From contig NZ_SPHO01000033.1 of NCBI RefSeq assembly GCF_005845215.1, forward strand, positions 1-43,765: DNA of 43,765 nt. The letters are read 5' to 3'. Position 1 is the stretch's first letter. The number at the start of each line of letters is the position of its first letter. Positions 7,774-16,257 of this stretch are shown here, one piece after another. This DNA comes from Clostridium sp. 1001271st1 H5. GTDB lineage: Bacteria > Bacillota > Clostridia > Lachnospirales > Lachnospiraceae. A program made the position numbers and the translations under genes. The notes under the pieces are model-generated. The model made no database searches. It had not been told where the DNA came from and saw only the letters and a program-made list of their open reading frames with translations.

Positions 7774-8804
7774 CCTCTGTCCCCGCTTTCCCTTCTGGAA
7801 ACAATCTCTCCATACCGCTGTTTTTCTTTATGTATAAAGGCTTCCAGCTGCTCCCTGTCAGGCATGAAACTGCTGCAGCCGTGACTGGCCACAAGCATGG
7901 CCGCTGATGCGCTGCCCCGTTCCAGGCATTCATTGACCGGAAAACCTTCCAGTAATGCGCATAAAAAGCTGCTGGCATAACCATCTCCGCCGCCAAAGCC
8001 TTTCACCGCCTTGACTGGAAACGGCTGCACGTGATAGCTTTCCCCTTCTCCGGTGTAGGCGTCAGATCCCTGCCTGCCATGTTTGATTACCACAATTTTG
8101 GCATTCTCCCCCAGCCACCGGTCTGCTGTCTGCCTGTCCTCCATGCCGGGAGCCAGGACCGCATCCATAATATCATATTCCTCCCGGCTTCCCATAATGA
8201 TATCCGACATTCTGCCCATCAGCGTATAATAGACAGATATCTCCTCCGCATCCTTCCAGGTGTATCCCCTGTAATCAATGTCAAAAACCACCACAGTCCC
8301 CGCCTTGCGGGCCAGCAGCGCAGCCTTGAGGGCGGCTTCCCTGGAAGGACTGGCTGCCAGTGCGGTTCCGCTGATTACAATCATCCCCGCGCTCTGCACA
8401 TACTCCTTATCCACCTGTTGGGCGGTAAGGGCCAAATCCGCCGCATGATTCCGGTACATAACCAGGCTGGACTCTTCCGGGGAAGGTACCTGCGTAAATG
8501 CCAGGGGCATGGACTCACCGTGCTGTGCCGTAAAAATATGGGAGACATCCACCTTTTCCTGTTCCAGAAAGTCCTTGCAGCAGGTTCCCATTACATCATT
8601 GGACACGCATCCCAGGAAACCAACTTTTTTCCCCAGCCGGGCAGCACCCACCGCTATGTTTGCAGGCGAGCCACCCACATATCTTTTAAATGAACTGCAT
8701 TCAGACCAGGGTTTACAATACTCCTCCGGATTAAAATCAATGGCAATGCGGCCAAGGGCAATCATGTCAAGAGGCCTGTCCCTGTCAAATGAAACAATAC
8801 TCAT
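7767..8804 (-). CDS. PfkB-family sugar kinase, IolC-like
   Basis: A 345-residue kinase. The N-terminus (ALGRIAIDFNP, ECSSFKRYVGGSPANIAVG) is very like IolC, 5-dehydro-2-deoxygluconokinase of inositol catabolism. The C-terminal PfkB signature reads GFGGGDGYASSF (269-280), retaining the catalytic D274, where the family normally has GAGD. The start at 8804 has AAAAGG 10 bases upstream; a GTG at 8813 in the same frame is too close to that ribosome site. It sits between the amidohydrolase and aldolase genes. It probably phosphorylates a keto-deoxy-hexonate or similar acyclic sugar acid so the aldolase can cleave it. Substrate assignment is inference from IolC similarity. Confidence 0.85.
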   Translation of the reverse strand: MSIVSFDRDRPLDMIALGRIAIDFNPEEYCKPWSECSSFKRYVGGSPANIAVGAARLGKKVGFLGCVSNDVMGTCCKDFLEQEKVDVSHIFTAQHGESMPLAFTQVPSPEESSLVMYRNHAADLALTAQQVDKEYVQSAGMIVISGTALAASPSREAALKAALLARKAGTVVVFDIDYRGYTWKDAEEISVYYTLMGRMSDIIMGSREEYDIMDAVLAPGMEDRQTADRWLGENAKIVVIKHGRQGSDAYTGEGESYHVQPFPVKAVKGFGGGDGYASSFLCALLEGFPVNECLERGSASAAMLVASHGCSSFMPDREQLEAFIHKEKQRYGEIVSRRESGDRGC

Positions 8805-8834
8805 AATACACACACCTTTTCTTCTGTCCCATTT

Positions 8835-10613
8835 TTATGGGAACAAATCAATAAGTTCTTCTCCCTTTACCGATACCTGGGCCAGACCATAGGTACTGAG
8901 TTTGTAGGAAGGAAACTGGGTAGGATAAACCATGAATGCCATCTTATGGAAAACACTGTCCACCACGCATCCGATTGCCTCCGCCGCAGCATTGACTGCT
9001 TTCATTCCCGCAATCACCTCCTGGTACGGAGCAGGCGATACAATGCCTGCAATGGAGAGTTCCAGGGATGCCAGTACCTTGCCTCCTGACACTACCACAA
9101 AACCTCCATTGTGTTCAATCAGATAGTTGGCGGCAATGCGCATGTCCTCATCATTGCTTCCGATAATATTCAGGTTCTCTATGCAGGGGGCGTAGGATTC
9201 TGCAATTGCTCCGTTGCGTATACCAAAGCCTTTCACAAAGCCGATTCCCTTCCTGCCCGATTGCTGGTGCCGGTCCATTGTAAAAATCTTAGCTATATCG
9301 CGTTCAGGGTCAGCTTCAATAAAGCCGTCACGCGACTCCATCTCCTCCACCAGGGGGTCTGTAATCAGAGGATCCCCATTCATTCCGATAACGCGCACCC
9401 TTACACATCCCTCATAAGGCGCCCTTACACGGAAATCGTCCGGGGTAAGGGGCTTCAGGTTCATGGAATGCATGAATTCATCCGGATACCTGGGGGCTGA
9501 GATTTCTCTGCAATAGCTTCCATTCATAACCAGCATTTCACCATCCACAATCACGCTCTCCACATGTACCTGTTCCAAATTGTCCAGAAGCAGGATATCG
9601 GCGCACTTGCCCGGAGCAATACTTCCTATATCGTCCTCCAGCCGGAAAAACCGGGCGACATTCAGTGAACCGGCACGTATGGCCAGAGCCGGTGAAACGC
9701 CGCACGCAATGGCGCTGCGTACCTTTGCATCCATATATCCGATATCATTCACACGGCTGGGGTCTATCTCATCGGATGCATACCCAAAATCTCCTATAAG
9801 TTCGAACTTCCCCCCCAAATCCGGCAGCACCTTTCCCAGTTCCTGTCCAACAGAGCCTTCCCTCAGATGTTCCGCAATTCCCAGGCGGGCTTTTTCGTTG
9901 GCTTCATCCGCCGCCACAGTCTCATGGTCGCTCACATGATTGGCAAAGCTCAGGCCCGCCTGGAGCAGTGTTCCACGCACGCCGGAAGCATGGCCTACCA
10001 ACACCTTTTTAAGTTTCTGCGCTTCATGCACGATTCGCAGAAGACTCTCATTCTTCCCTGCCACACGGGCCAGGTTAAGCTCATTCACACCATAACAATC
10101 ATCCCAGTGAAGGGCCTCTATGGCCATCTCCTCCGTGAATGTGCCAAGGTTTTCAAAAGATTCATTCTGATGAAATGCAGGCAGCGGAATCACAAACATT
10201 GGCTTCACCCCTGTATTCTTAAGCTCATCCAGGAAAAAACGGATTCCCTTCAGGGACTTTATAATTCCGATTTCAAAAAATCCTGTAGCCACTGCCGTTC
10301 CGCCATGCATCAATGCAACCTTTCCAAATTCCGTCATGCTCATATGCGTACCGGCAATATGGAGATGTCCGTCAATAAGACCAGGAGCAAGGTATCTGCC
10401 GGAGGCATCAATCTTCTTTGTCTCCGGACCTATGGTGTGGGATACATCCCCCACATAGGCAATCCTTCCATGCCGGACGGCCACGTCCGCCGGATATATC
10501 TCCAGAGTATACACGTTTACCAGTGTTCCTCCCAGTATTACGGTGTCAGCCTTTTCCTCGCCCCAGGCAGTATTCAGAATACTTAGTTTTTGTTCAAATG
10601 TACAATCCTTCAT
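8835..10613 (-). CDS. Adenine-deaminase-like amidohydrolase, divergent
   Basis: A 592-residue protein with the length and two-part layout of bacterial adenine deaminase (Ade): a metal-dependent amidohydrolase barrel and the C-terminal Ade domain (GFVKGFG, SNDEDM, GGKVLASLELSIAG). Metal and catalytic positions can be traced: H83/H85 in DGHLHI, E178 in VNEL, H208 in VGHASG, H230 in SDHET, REGS (251-254) and D275. However, motifs expected for adenine users differ: the TDD motif reads GDF, the following GH reads GY, and the C-terminal AHDSHN stretch reads APCIEN. It overlaps the ABC ATPase stop by 4 bases and has GGAGGTG before the ATG. The substrate may be another N-containing ring or amino-cyclitol; adenine cannot be excluded. 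Confidence 0.8.
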   Translation of the reverse strand: MKDCTFEQKLSILNTAWGEEKADTVILGGTLVNVYTLEIYPADVAVRHGRIAYVGDVSHTIGPETKKIDASGRYLAPGLIDGHLHIAGTHMSMTEFGKVALMHGGTAVATGFFEIGIIKSLKGIRFFLDELKNTGVKPMFVIPLPAFHQNESFENLGTFTEEMAIEALHWDDCYGVNELNLARVAGKNESLLRIVHEAQKLKKVLVGHASGVRGTLLQAGLSFANHVSDHETVAADEANEKARLGIAEHLREGSVGQELGKVLPDLGGKFELIGDFGYASDEIDPSRVNDIGYMDAKVRSAIACGVSPALAIRAGSLNVARFFRLEDDIGSIAPGKCADILLLDNLEQVHVESVIVDGEMLVMNGSYCREISAPRYPDEFMHSMNLKPLTPDDFRVRAPYEGCVRVRVIGMNGDPLITDPLVEEMESRDGFIEADPERDIAKIFTMDRHQQSGRKGIGFVKGFGIRNGAIAESYAPCIENLNIIGSNDEDMRIAANYLIEHNGGFVVVSGGKVLASLELSIAGIVSPAPYQEVIAGMKAVNAAAEAIGCVVDSVFHKMAFMVYPTQFPSYKLSTYGLAQVSVKGEELIDLFP

Positions 10614-12142
10614 ACCACACCTCCAATGGCCGCCTGTTCCTTCACAGGTTTGCCCATAATTGAATTAATAATGTTGCGTTCATTGATGGCCTCACCCTCC
10701 AGATGTGCGCAGATTTCACCCTCCCGGATACAGAGCAGACGGTTGGATACACCTATGATTTCAGGCATCTCAGAGGAAATCAGTATGACTGCCATTCCCT
10801 GTTCTGCCAGCTGCGCAATAAACCGGTGGATATCTGCCTTGGCACCTATATCAATACCGCGTGTAGGTTCATCCAGAATCAATAAATCAGGTTGGATTGC
10901 CAGCCACTTTCCGAGAACTATCTTTTGCTGGTTACCGCCCGAAAGCTGTACTGTGAGCTGCTCCGGACTGGCTGCATTAATCTTAAGGGCCTTTTTATAT
11001 TCATCATAAATGCGGTAGCTCTGGGAAAAATCCACAAATCCCCTTCGCTTCATCCATGGCAGCTTTGCCAGAATCATGTTCTTCCGGCAGCTCTCCCCCA
11101 GTACCAGTCCCTGTTCCTTTCTGTTTTCCGGCACAAATGCCATCCTGTGGCGTACTGCGTCCCGGCTGTTGCGCACCCGGATTTTCCTGCCTTTATAATA
11201 AATCTCACCGCTGTCAGGCCTGGTTATGCCGAAGATACTCTCCATCAACTCAGTCCGCCCGGCCCCAACCAGACCGTAAAAACCTACGATTTCCCCTCTG
11301 CGCACAGAAAAACTGATGTCCTGGTACTGTCCTTTTCGGGTCAGATGTTCTACCCGGAGCAGCTCCTCCCCTGCTTCAGCCGTATTCTTCACATAATAAT
11401 TGCTCATTACACGGCCAATCATTCCCTGGATAATATCATCAATGGTACAGTCCGCCGTGTTGAATTCCCCTGAATTTTTCCCGTCCCTCAGCACAACGGC
11501 GCGGTCACAAATTTCCATGATTTCATCCATTTTATGTGATATATAGACAATGGCCGTTCCTTTTTTCTTCATATACCGGATGTTCTCAAAAAACACATTC
11601 TTTTCCCTGTCAGTCAGGGAGGATGTGGGTTCATCTAAAATCAGAATACGCGCACCAAGGGCAATCCCCCGTGCAATCTCCACCATCTGCCTCTGAGCGA
11701 TTGGCAGCGCCCCTATATTCGTCCTCGGGTCAATCTCACATTTTAATTCCGCCAGCACGCAGGCTGCATCGGACCGGAGTTTTTTCCAGTCCACCCCTCC
11801 CTTGGTTCTCATGGGCAGACTCCCCAGATAAATATTCTCTGCCACGGATAAATCTGTTACCAGAGACAATTCCTGAAATACCATAACCACACCTGCCTGC
11901 TTTGCCTCAATCGGATGTTTAAAGCAGACGCTTTTGCCATCGTAATGGATTTCCCCCTCATCCGGCTGATACAAACCGGCCAGAACCTTCATCAACGTGG
12001 ATTTCCCCGCACCGTTTTCCCCGCACAGAGCCAGCACCTCCCCAGGCTTCAGGTTTAAATCCACATGGTCAAGGGCCTTGACACCCGGAAAACTTTTGCA
12101 TATATTCTTCATTTGAAGTATATACCCATTCTCGGCTTCCAT
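10610..12142 (-). CDS. Sugar ABC transporter ATPase, RbsA/XylG/MglA type
   Basis: A 510-residue tandem ATPase of the CUT2 class. The first half has Walker A GENGAGKSTL, a degenerate signature PIAQRQMVEIARG and Walker B ILILDEPTSSL. The second half has a degenerate P-loop (GLVGAGRTEL), an intact signature LSGGNQQK and Walker B LLILDEPTRGID, as usual for this family. It energises the importer whose two permeases and binding lipoprotein are encoded just upstream. The start has a near-perfect AAGGAGGTGA site. A 162-base gap with three hairpins separates it from the binding-protein gene, while it overlaps the downstream amidohydrolase gene by 4 bases. CUT2 members carry ribose, xylose, galactose, inositol and nucleosides. 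Confidence 0.93.
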   Translation of the reverse strand: MEAENGYILQMKNICKSFPGVKALDHVDLNLKPGEVLALCGENGAGKSTLMKVLAGLYQPDEGEIHYDGKSVCFKHPIEAKQAGVVMVFQELSLVTDLSVAENIYLGSLPMRTKGGVDWKKLRSDAACVLAELKCEIDPRTNIGALPIAQRQMVEIARGIALGARILILDEPTSSLTDREKNVFFENIRYMKKKGTAIVYISHKMDEIMEICDRAVVLRDGKNSGEFNTADCTIDDIIQGMIGRVMSNYYVKNTAEAGEELLRVEHLTRKGQYQDISFSVRRGEIVGFYGLVGAGRTELMESIFGITRPDSGEIYYKGRKIRVRNSRDAVRHRMAFVPENRKEQGLVLGESCRKNMILAKLPWMKRRGFVDFSQSYRIYDEYKKALKINAASPEQLTVQLSGGNQQKIVLGKWLAIQPDLLILDEPTRGIDIGAKADIHRFIAQLAEQGMAVILISSEMPEIIGVSNRLLCIREGEICAHLEGEAINERNIINSIMGKPVKEQAAIGGVV

Positions 12143-12156
12143 CCCGTCACCTCCTT

Positions 12157-12297
12157 GTTATGAGCACTTGGCGCCTGTCCTTTAGGCGCCTACGTGCGAT
12201 ACATGTCACTGGCACTTAGCGAGGTCTTTTCGAGCTTAGTGCAGTGGCTCGTTATGAGCACTTAGCGTCTGTCTGCCAGACGCTGAGTGCGATACAT
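12157..12297. repeat. Intercistronic palindromic repeat with three hairpins
   Basis: Two related units (12157-12204 and 12251-12297) both begin GTTATGAGCACTT and end GTGCGATACAT. Each folds into a hairpin (GGCGCC arms at 12170-12175 and 12185-12190; TAGCGTCTG / CAGACGCTG arms in the second). Between them is a third imperfect hairpin built on CACTTAGC and GCTTAGTG (12208-12244). The cassette fills the gap between the binding-protein and ATPase genes. I do not recognise the family. It could stabilise the upstream mRNA or lower downstream expression, as REP elements do. Confidence 0.75.
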
Positions 12298-12304
12298 ATT
12301 TTGT

Positions 12305-13372
12305 TTAATTCCAGATTTCAAATCCCGCATCCGCAATGACTTGTTTCACATTCTCAGAAGTACAGGGATATAAATCATAGCGGGTAACTGCGTCTACAGC
12401 CTCACCCTTAGCCAGCTTGATGGCTGTATCCAGAACTGTGACTGCGTCCGGGAACGGTGACTGCAGTACGCTTCCGCTGATGATTCCCTCCTCAATATAT
12501 TTAACACTTTCCTCATTTCCAATAAAGGCGCAGGCAATGATGGGGATATCCATATTGGCTGCCTGCAGAGCATTATAGGCTCCTATTGCAATATTGTCAT
12601 CCGCTGCATACAGCGCGTCAATCTGGTCACCATATTTTAAAATCATTTTCTCCATCTGCTGCTGGGCCTTCTCCCGGTTCCAATCCGCATTCTGCGTCTC
12701 CAGAATCTTGATATTCGCGGGAATACTTTCCTCAAATCCGTTCTGCCTCCAGGTAGATACATCGTATCCAGGAGTACCGGTGAGCTGGACTACATTACAG
12801 CCGTCCGGGAACATTCCTGCCAGCATGTCGGCACACATGACAGCCTCCTCGTAATGGTCAGGTCCAACAAATGCACTCAGATATTCATCTCCGCTGGCAT
12901 CAATGGGATTGTTGGTGCACATGATGGGAATCCCTGCTTCCTTAGCTTCCTGCAGCCCCGGAATAATGGAAAGGGAATCGCAGGCCCACACGATAATTAC
13001 ATCTGACTTCTGCTGAATCAGGTCCTGAATTTGGCTAATCTGTGTGTTCACATCTCCTGCAGCATCCAGCACGGTCAATTCCACATTCCCCACCTCTGCG
13101 GCATATTCCCTCAGACATTCATCACATTTTGTCTGGTAATCATCGATTCCAATGTTGTTTGCCACCATTCCAATGCGATATACGTCCCCCTCTGCAGCGG
13201 CGGCTGTCTGTACTGATTCCCCGGTCTGTGCGGCCTGGGCTGCTGTCGTATCTGCGGCGGCAGAAGTCTGTGAAGCTGTCTGTGCGGTTCCTCCGCCTGC
13301 ACATGCAGTCATTCCTAAAAGTGTTGCTGTTGCAGTAAACAATGCAAAAAATTTTTTTGTTCCTTTCATCAT
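12305..13372 (-). CDS. Ribose-type (RbsB-like) sugar-binding lipoprotein of ABC importer
   Basis: A 355-residue secreted binding protein. The signal peptide ends in a lipobox (GMTAC, C24), followed by a Thr/Ala/Gln-rich linker to about residue 62, then a Peripla_BP_4 fold: YRIGMVANNIGIDDYQTKC, the QIQDLIQQKSDVIIV repeat, YAADDNIAIGAYNAL. Such proteins hand pentoses, hexoses, inositols or nucleosides to CUT2 permeases, whose two genes lie directly upstream on the minus strand. The ribosome site AAGGAAGGGG precedes the first of two adjacent ATGs. The hairpin repeat after its stop may set its abundance above that of the ATPase. The ligand is unknown and would identify the operon's substrate. Confidence 0.92.
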   Translation of the reverse strand: MMKGTKKFFALFTATATLLGMTACAGGGTAQTASQTSAAADTTAAQAAQTGESVQTAAAAEGDVYRIGMVANNIGIDDYQTKCDECLREYAAEVGNVELTVLDAAGDVNTQISQIQDLIQQKSDVIIVWACDSLSIIPGLQEAKEAGIPIMCTNNPIDASGDEYLSAFVGPDHYEEAVMCADMLAGMFPDGCNVVQLTGTPGYDVSTWRQNGFEESIPANIKILETQNADWNREKAQQQMEKMILKYGDQIDALYAADDNIAIGAYNALQAANMDIPIIACAFIGNEESVKYIEEGIISGSVLQSPFPDAVTVLDTAIKLAKGEAVDAVTRYDLYPCTSENVKQVIADAGFEIWN

Positions 13373-13393
13373 TGTAACCCCTTCCTTTATTTA

Positions 13394-14401
13394 TTATTTT
13401 TTCTCTTTTTCAGTAGCATGTTTATCATCAGAATTATGTTTATCCGGTATATTGTATGCGGGCTTTTCCCGCAGTACCTTATCCATATACAGAACCAGAA
13501 TAAGAATGATACCGAATACTAATGTGTTATAGTAAGAAGACAGCTTTAGCAGATTCATGATGTTGTCGATAAAGCCCAGCACCAGCACCCCGCCGAATGT
13601 ATACAGCATGTTCCCGTAACCGCCTGAAAGTTTAGTTCCTCCCAGCACAACAGCTGCAATGGCCAGCATATGGGCATCCGGCCAGCCCAGTGTGGGAGAT
13701 GCGGAGTTGAACTTAGAGGCATACATTATGCCTGCCACGACCGCGCAAAGGGAACAGACTGCGAAATTGATGATAACGGTCCGGTCCACATTGATGCCTG
13801 CATTCTTTGCAGAATTCATGTTTCCGCCTGCGGCATATGTATTGCGTCCATGACGCGAATACCGCAAAACCGCCTGGCCCGCCGCCACAAATATCAGACA
13901 CAGCCACACCGGATATGACAACCCCAGGAAACTGTTCCGGCTGAGTTCGTAAAAGCCTTTTGAAGTATTCCGAATCGTCTGCTCCGTATAAATGAACGTA
14001 AGGCCCCGCCACAGTGTCATTCCCGCCATTGTCACAATAAAAGCATTAATTTTCAGCTTAGTAACCATCAGCCCGTTAAGAGTCCCCACAGCCAGACCAA
14101 GGAGAAGCATCAGCACAATGGCTGCAAACAACCCCACAGACGGTGTAATCCCCACCAAAAGGCAGGATGCAAGCCCCATCAGTGTCCCGGCGGACAGGTC
14201 AAAATATCCATTGAGTATCAGGAATGTCATGCCCACAGCCATAACGCCCTTTGCCGCATTCTGGCCTAAGATATTGATAAAATTTTCCAGGGAGAAGAAG
14301 TTTCCCACAAAAAGCGAAGCTGACAGGAACACCCCCAGAAAAATGGGGATTATCGTGTTGCTGCGCATTACAGCCGTAATCCTTCCCGCAATTCTCTTCA
14401 T
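13394..14401 (-). CDS. Sugar ABC transporter permease, RbsC-like (second of pair)
   Basis: A 335-residue very hydrophobic protein with about eight to ten membrane segments, an RbsC-type LNGYFDLSAGTLMGLASCLL motif and the conserved VVLGGTKLSGGYGN loop. It overlaps the upstream permease gene by 4 bases. The C-terminus has a hydrophilic Lys/Glu/His-rich tail. CUT2 importers commonly use either a homodimer or two related permeases; here two adjacent, diverged copies suggest a heterodimer. It works with the lipoprotein at 12305-13372 and the ATPase at 10610-12142. Confidence 0.9.
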   Translation of the reverse strand: MKRIAGRITAVMRSNTIIPIFLGVFLSASLFVGNFFSLENFINILGQNAAKGVMAVGMTFLILNGYFDLSAGTLMGLASCLLVGITPSVGLFAAIVLMLLLGLAVGTLNGLMVTKLKINAFIVTMAGMTLWRGLTFIYTEQTIRNTSKGFYELSRNSFLGLSYPVWLCLIFVAAGQAVLRYSRHGRNTYAAGGNMNSAKNAGINVDRTVIINFAVCSLCAVVAGIMYASKFNSASPTLGWPDAHMLAIAAVVLGGTKLSGGYGNMLYTFGGVLVLGFIDNIMNLLKLSSYYNTLVFGIILILVLYMDKVLREKPAYNIPDKHNSDDKHATEKEKK

Positions 14402-15387
14402 GCGTTCTTCCCTCCCTTCATGTTGGTCCGAATACGTTTGGATCGGATGTCAATATAGACCACTATAAGAATAATCAGTCCGTTCGCCACCCACTGCATG
14501 GAATATGGAAGGCTCATCATCACAAAACCATTATCCAGAACTCCTAATATCAGAATTCCAATCACTGCCTTTACAGCGCTGCCGCTCCCTCCTGACAGGC
14601 TGGCGCCTCCCAGGATAACACCCGCAATGACGTTCATCTCGTAACCTTCCCCAATGGCATTCTGCGCGGAACCGATGCGGGATGCCAAAAGGATACCGGC
14701 CAAAGCTGTCATCATTCCGGAAAGTATAAATGTAATGAGCACGATTTTCTTATCATCGACACCGGAGAACCGGCTGGCCACCTGATTGCCGCCCACGCTC
14801 ATAAGCTGATTCCCGAAAACAGTGCACTTTAACAGTATTTCAAATAAAATCATACAGACAAAACAGATAACTACCACTGTGGGTATAAAGCCTATGAATC
14901 CCCGTCCCAGGGACAAAAACCACATTCCGTCCGCATTTTTAAGGGTACTGTTTTTTCCTCCTGAGACAAAATAGGTCAGCGCCTGGACAATTCCCATCAT
15001 TCCCAGTGTCACTATCATTGAGTTCAGGCGCACATATCCCACCAGAAACCCGGAAATCAGCCCAAAGGCAATGCCGGCCAGCAAGACCAGCGCCATTGCC
15101 GGCACAGGCCCCACAGTGTTAAACAGCTGTATCATAAGAACCGTGGAAAAGGACAGAATGGAACCCACCGACAAATCAAAATTACCTCCGATGATTACAA
15201 GCGTCATGGCGCAGGCCATGATGCCCATGATTGCGCCCTGGCGCAGAATCAGGATAAAGTTATTAACCTGGAAAAACATTGGGGCGGCAATTGAAAATAC
15301 GGCTACAACCGCAATAAGGGCAAAATAAATTCCCTGCTTTTTTATAAAGGCTGCGGCATTCTTTCCTCTGAATTGTTTATTGTCCAT
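14398..15387 (-). CDS. Sugar ABC transporter permease, RbsC-like (first of pair)
   Basis: A 329-residue polytopic membrane protein of the RbsC family, with the IIGGNFDLSVGSILSFSTVL motif and the GVILGGASLSGGSGS coupling loop. The start is placed at 15387, which has AAAGGGGG seven bases before it; an in-frame ATG at 15405 has no ribosome site. The stop overlaps the second permease by 4 bases. It is the first transporter gene, directly after two TIM-barrel enzyme genes, so import and catabolism are co-transcribed. Confidence 0.9.
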   Translation of the reverse strand: MDNKQFRGKNAAAFIKKQGIYFALIAVVAVFSIAAPMFFQVNNFILILRQGAIMGIMACAMTLVIIGGNFDLSVGSILSFSTVLMIQLFNTVGPVPAMALVLLAGIAFGLISGFLVGYVRLNSMIVTLGMMGIVQALTYFVSGGKNSTLKNADGMWFLSLGRGFIGFIPTVVVICFVCMILFEILLKCTVFGNQLMSVGGNQVASRFSGVDDKKIVLITFILSGMMTALAGILLASRIGSAQNAIGEGYEMNVIAGVILGGASLSGGSGSAVKAVIGILILGVLDNGFVMMSLPYSMQWVANGLIILIVVYIDIRSKRIRTNMKGGKNA

Positions 15388-15417
15388 AATCAACCCCCTT
15401 TTCATCAGGACAAGCTC

Positions 15418-16257
15418 TTAATCCACAGCAGCCTTCAAATTCTTTAAATCCTCCTTTACCAGGGACAGCTGGTCCAGTTCACAGCAGGCCCTCAAAGGAA
15501 GCTGGTCGTAATAGTTTTCAAGAATCATCCATCCTTCATATCCTTTCCCCAAAAGAAAATCCAGCTGGTCCTTTACATGGGCATCACCGGCAAACAAAGG
15601 CGAACCGCTGAGATGTCCTCCATTGTCATACATCCCGGTTCCGTCCTTTACATGAATCTGAGGATAGATATGTCCCCATAACGCCCGAAGTGTTTCCATC
15701 TGGTCGATTTTCCCCCAATAGCGGTAATTCTGTACGTCATAAAATACGGTGTGATTGGGCATGTCTACCATCTGCAATAGCTTCAGATGGCTGGCCGCAT
15801 CAATGCAGGATTCGCTGGTAATGTCAATCCCGTAGGCCTGGGCCTTCCTACAGCAAAAACGAAGTCCCTCCGCTGCATTTTCATAATCCTCCTCTGTCTT
15901 TGGCTCGTTATCCAGAAACAGAGGCACCATAATCATTCCAATCCCCATGGCATGGGCTGTTTCCACCGCCAGTTCCATCTGTTCATAGGAAATCTTTCCA
16001 ATATCGCTGTTTCTGCCCTTTATGAAATAATTCACATTAATGTCGTTCAGCACCAGGGACGGAAACTGAATTCCATACTTCCCGCCTTCCTCCAGATATG
16101 CCTGCTGAATCTGTTTCTGCGCCAGGGGATATCCTCTCTCATAGCTGCCAAGCTCCAGCTGAAGTCCATCTAATCCAGCCTCTTTTGCAAGCCGTACGCC
16201 ATACCAGCCGTTGCCCGGCATTCCCCACTGTGTGGCTCCGTATTTAAATTTTCCCAT
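15418..16257 (-). CDS. Xylose-isomerase-like TIM-barrel protein (sugar isomerase/epimerase)
   Basis: A 279-residue AP_endonuc_2-family protein. Candidate divalent-metal ligands of this fold are visible: E in ITSESCID, D in VFYDVQN, H in QIHVKDG and E in ILENYY. Family members include IolE (inosose dehydratase), IolI and many sugar or sugar-acid isomerases. The start overlaps the upstream IolO-like gene by 14 bases. It differs clearly from that neighbour, so the two probably catalyse successive or distinct steps. I cannot tell whether it is a dehydratase (IolE-like) or an isomerase; a dehydratase step is what an IolC/IolJ route would need. Confidence 0.8.
   Translation of the reverse strand: MGKFKYGATQWGMPGNGWYGVRLAKEAGLDGLQLELGSYERGYPLAQKQIQQAYLEEGGKYGIQFPSLVLNDINVNYFIKGRNSDIGKISYEQMELAVETAHAMGIGMIMVPLFLDNEPKTEEDYENAAEGLRFCCRKAQAYGIDITSESCIDAASHLKLLQMVDMPNHTVFYDVQNYRYWGKIDQMETLRALWGHIYPQIHVKDGTGMYDNGGHLSGSPLFAGDAHVKDQLDFLLGKGYEGWMILENYYDQLPLRACCELDQLSLVKEDLKNLKAAVD

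Noticed and set aside
12157..12297. CRISPR array
   Set aside because: Only two units with internal palindromes, no regular spacers and no cas genes; it is a hairpin repeat.
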